Shown here in pieces: positions 7,127 to 7,665 of a stretch of 7,665 bases of DNA. The stretch covers positions 1 to 7,665 of the forward strand of contig JAQGJY010000271.1 in assembly GCA_028290325.1 (NCBI GenBank), in the 5' to 3' direction. The first letter of the stretch is position 1. Each line of letters opens with the position of its first letter. The notes under the pieces are model-generated. The model ran no database searches, had not been told where the DNA came from, and saw only the letters and a list, made by a program, of their open reading frames with translations. Made by a program: the position numbers and the translations under genes. The DNA is from Tardiphaga sp. (GTDB taxonomy: Bacteria > Pseudomonadota > Alphaproteobacteria > Rhizobiales > Xanthobacteraceae).

Positions 7127-7176
7127 CTCGCATTGCCAGACGCAAGCGTGTCCCACCCTTGAGAAACGCTCGTGAT

Positions 7177-7220
7177 GAAGCAATCCAGTCTTTCATATCA
7201 CATGAGACCTGGATTGCTTC
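7177..7220. repeat. Hairpin after the Baeyer-Villiger gene
   Basis: GAAGCAATCCAG (7177-7188) and CTGGATTGCTTC (7209-7220) form a perfect 12-bp stem. It can extend by TCT/AGA with one bulged C, leaving a loop of about 13 nt. It begins 50 bp after the Baeyer-Villiger stop. There is no T-tract, but a stem this long could stop or protect the transcript. Its right arm is also the left end of the repeat at 7211-7273, so the hairpin and that repeat probably form one compound dispersed element. Confidence 0.65.
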
Positions 7221-7273
7221 GCGCTGCGGCGAAGTCGGCAACAGCCGACCCCGCCACGCGCGCGCAATGACGA
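7211..7273. repeat. Palindromic intergenic repeat, copy B
   Basis: It has the ends GGATTGCTTCGC (7211-7222) and CGCGCAATGACGA (7261-7273), matching the ends of copy A at 3936-3995 in the same orientation. The core differs: GGCG-AA-GTCGGC (7228-7239), loop AACA, then GCCGAC-CC-CGCC (7244-7255), a hairpin with a symmetric 2x2 internal loop. It ends 4 bp before the stop codon of the - strand SDR, the same placement as copy A beside its gene. In this convergent gap it may act as a terminator for both genes. Confidence 0.7.
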
Positions 7274-7277
7274 CGGC

Positions 7278-7665
7278 TCAGAACGCCGTATAGCCGCCGT
7301 CGATCACGAACGTATCCGCCGTGTGATACGACGACGCCTTGCTCATCAGATAGACCGCGATGCCGCCGAAATCCGCCGGCTCGCCGAAGCGGCGCGTCGG
7401 AATCCGCGGCATCACATTGGCGACGAATTTCTCGTTGGCCATGATATTCGCCGTCATGTCGCTCTTGATCCAGCCGGGCAGGATCGCATTCGCCGTCACG
7501 CCCTGTCGCGCCAGTTCGACCGCCAGCGCGCGGACCAGCGCGTTGATCGCGGCTTTGGTCGCGGCGTAATGCTCGTTGCGCGCGGTGCCGAAGATCGAGG
7601 CGAGGCTCGATGTCGCGACCAGCCGGCCGAACGGATCGCCCGCCGTCGCGCGTTCCGTCATGTGC
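7278..7665 (-). CDS. Short-chain dehydrogenase/reductase (SDR), N-terminal part beyond the window
   Basis: The frame is open to the window edge; 128 codons of the C-terminal half are visible. The Met at 7661 is internal, just before GRLVATSS, the strand that carries the catalytic Ser in classical SDRs. Numbering from that Met, Ser19, Tyr32 and Lys36 (HYAATK) give the S-Y-xxx-K triad with the usual 13-residue Ser-Tyr spacing. NAILPGW (58-64) is the usual post-catalytic PG motif, FGEPADFGGIAVYLMS (92-107) the usual EP-D helix, and IDGGY (120-124) the usual C-terminal ending. The cofactor-binding TGxxxGxG half is outside, so NAD versus NADP preference cannot be judged. Classical SDRs oxidise alcohols or reduce ketones. 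Beside a Baeyer-Villiger enzyme this could supply or consume its ketone substrate, but that is an inference from proximity. Confidence 0.9.
   Translation of the reverse strand, partial: HMTERATAGDPFGRLVATSSLASIFGTARNEHYAATKAAINALVRALAVELARQGVTANAILPGWIKSDMTANIMANEKFVANVMPRIPTRRFGEPADFGGIAVYLMSKASSYHTADTFVIDGGYTAF

Noticed and set aside
5684..7183. A 499-codon open frame on the - strand, opposite the Baeyer-Villiger gene
   Set aside because: It is the GC-rich antisense shadow of a gene with complete family motifs. The translation is rich in Arg, His, Ile and Asp with no recognisable domain, and it runs past the real gene's stop.
7278..7661. Treating the Met at 7661 as the SDR start, giving a complete 127-aa protein
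   Set aside because: Such a protein would lack the whole nucleotide-binding half. The frame stays open to the window edge and the Met lies just before the catalytic-Ser strand, so this is a truncated view of a normal SDR.

Overview
This is a GC-rich (by eye well above 60%) chromosomal stretch whose codon use, gene families and intergenic repeats suggest an alphaproteobacterium, most likely of the Bradyrhizobium / Rhodopseudomonas / Afipia group. That placement is an inference from style, not from a marker gene. No RNA gene, CRISPR array, transposase or phage gene was seen. Both ends cut through a gene.

Layout: (1) 1-1128, the 3' part of a DUF445 (YjiN-like) membrane protein gene, + strand. 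(2) 1358-2149, an alpha/beta-hydrolase of the lipase/esterase type, + strand, closed by a clean bidirectional hairpin terminator at 2177-2201. (3) On the - strand, a flavin-dependent nitronate-monooxygenase-like gene (5131 to 3998), then, after a 177-bp spacer full of hairpins, a 506-aa thiolase-like protein (3820 to 2300). (4) 5474-7126, + strand and divergent from the nitronate monooxygenase, a 550-aa type I Baeyer-Villiger flavin monooxygenase with all family fingerprints. (5) 7278-7665, - strand, the C-terminal part of a short-chain dehydrogenase/reductase (SDR).

The central and right-hand genes resemble a catabolic or accessory lipid/ketone module. An SDR could interconvert alcohol and ketone, the Baeyer-Villiger enzyme could turn the ketone into an ester or lactone, and the flavin enzyme and CoA-binding thiolase-like protein could act on downstream or CoA-linked intermediates. 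The substrate cannot be read from the sequence, and the pathway is an inference from gene families and proximity. The thiolase-like protein appears to have lost the residues that perform thiolase chemistry, so its role is the least obvious in the window.

The noncoding DNA holds two related 60-63-bp palindromic elements with similar ends but different cores (3936-3995 and 7211-7273). Each lies 2-4 bp beyond the stop codon of a - strand gene. A small inverted repeat (5178-5189) lies in the divergent promoter region. I see no strong case for a wholly new system; the most unusual items are the degenerate thiolase and the 3'-end repeats.
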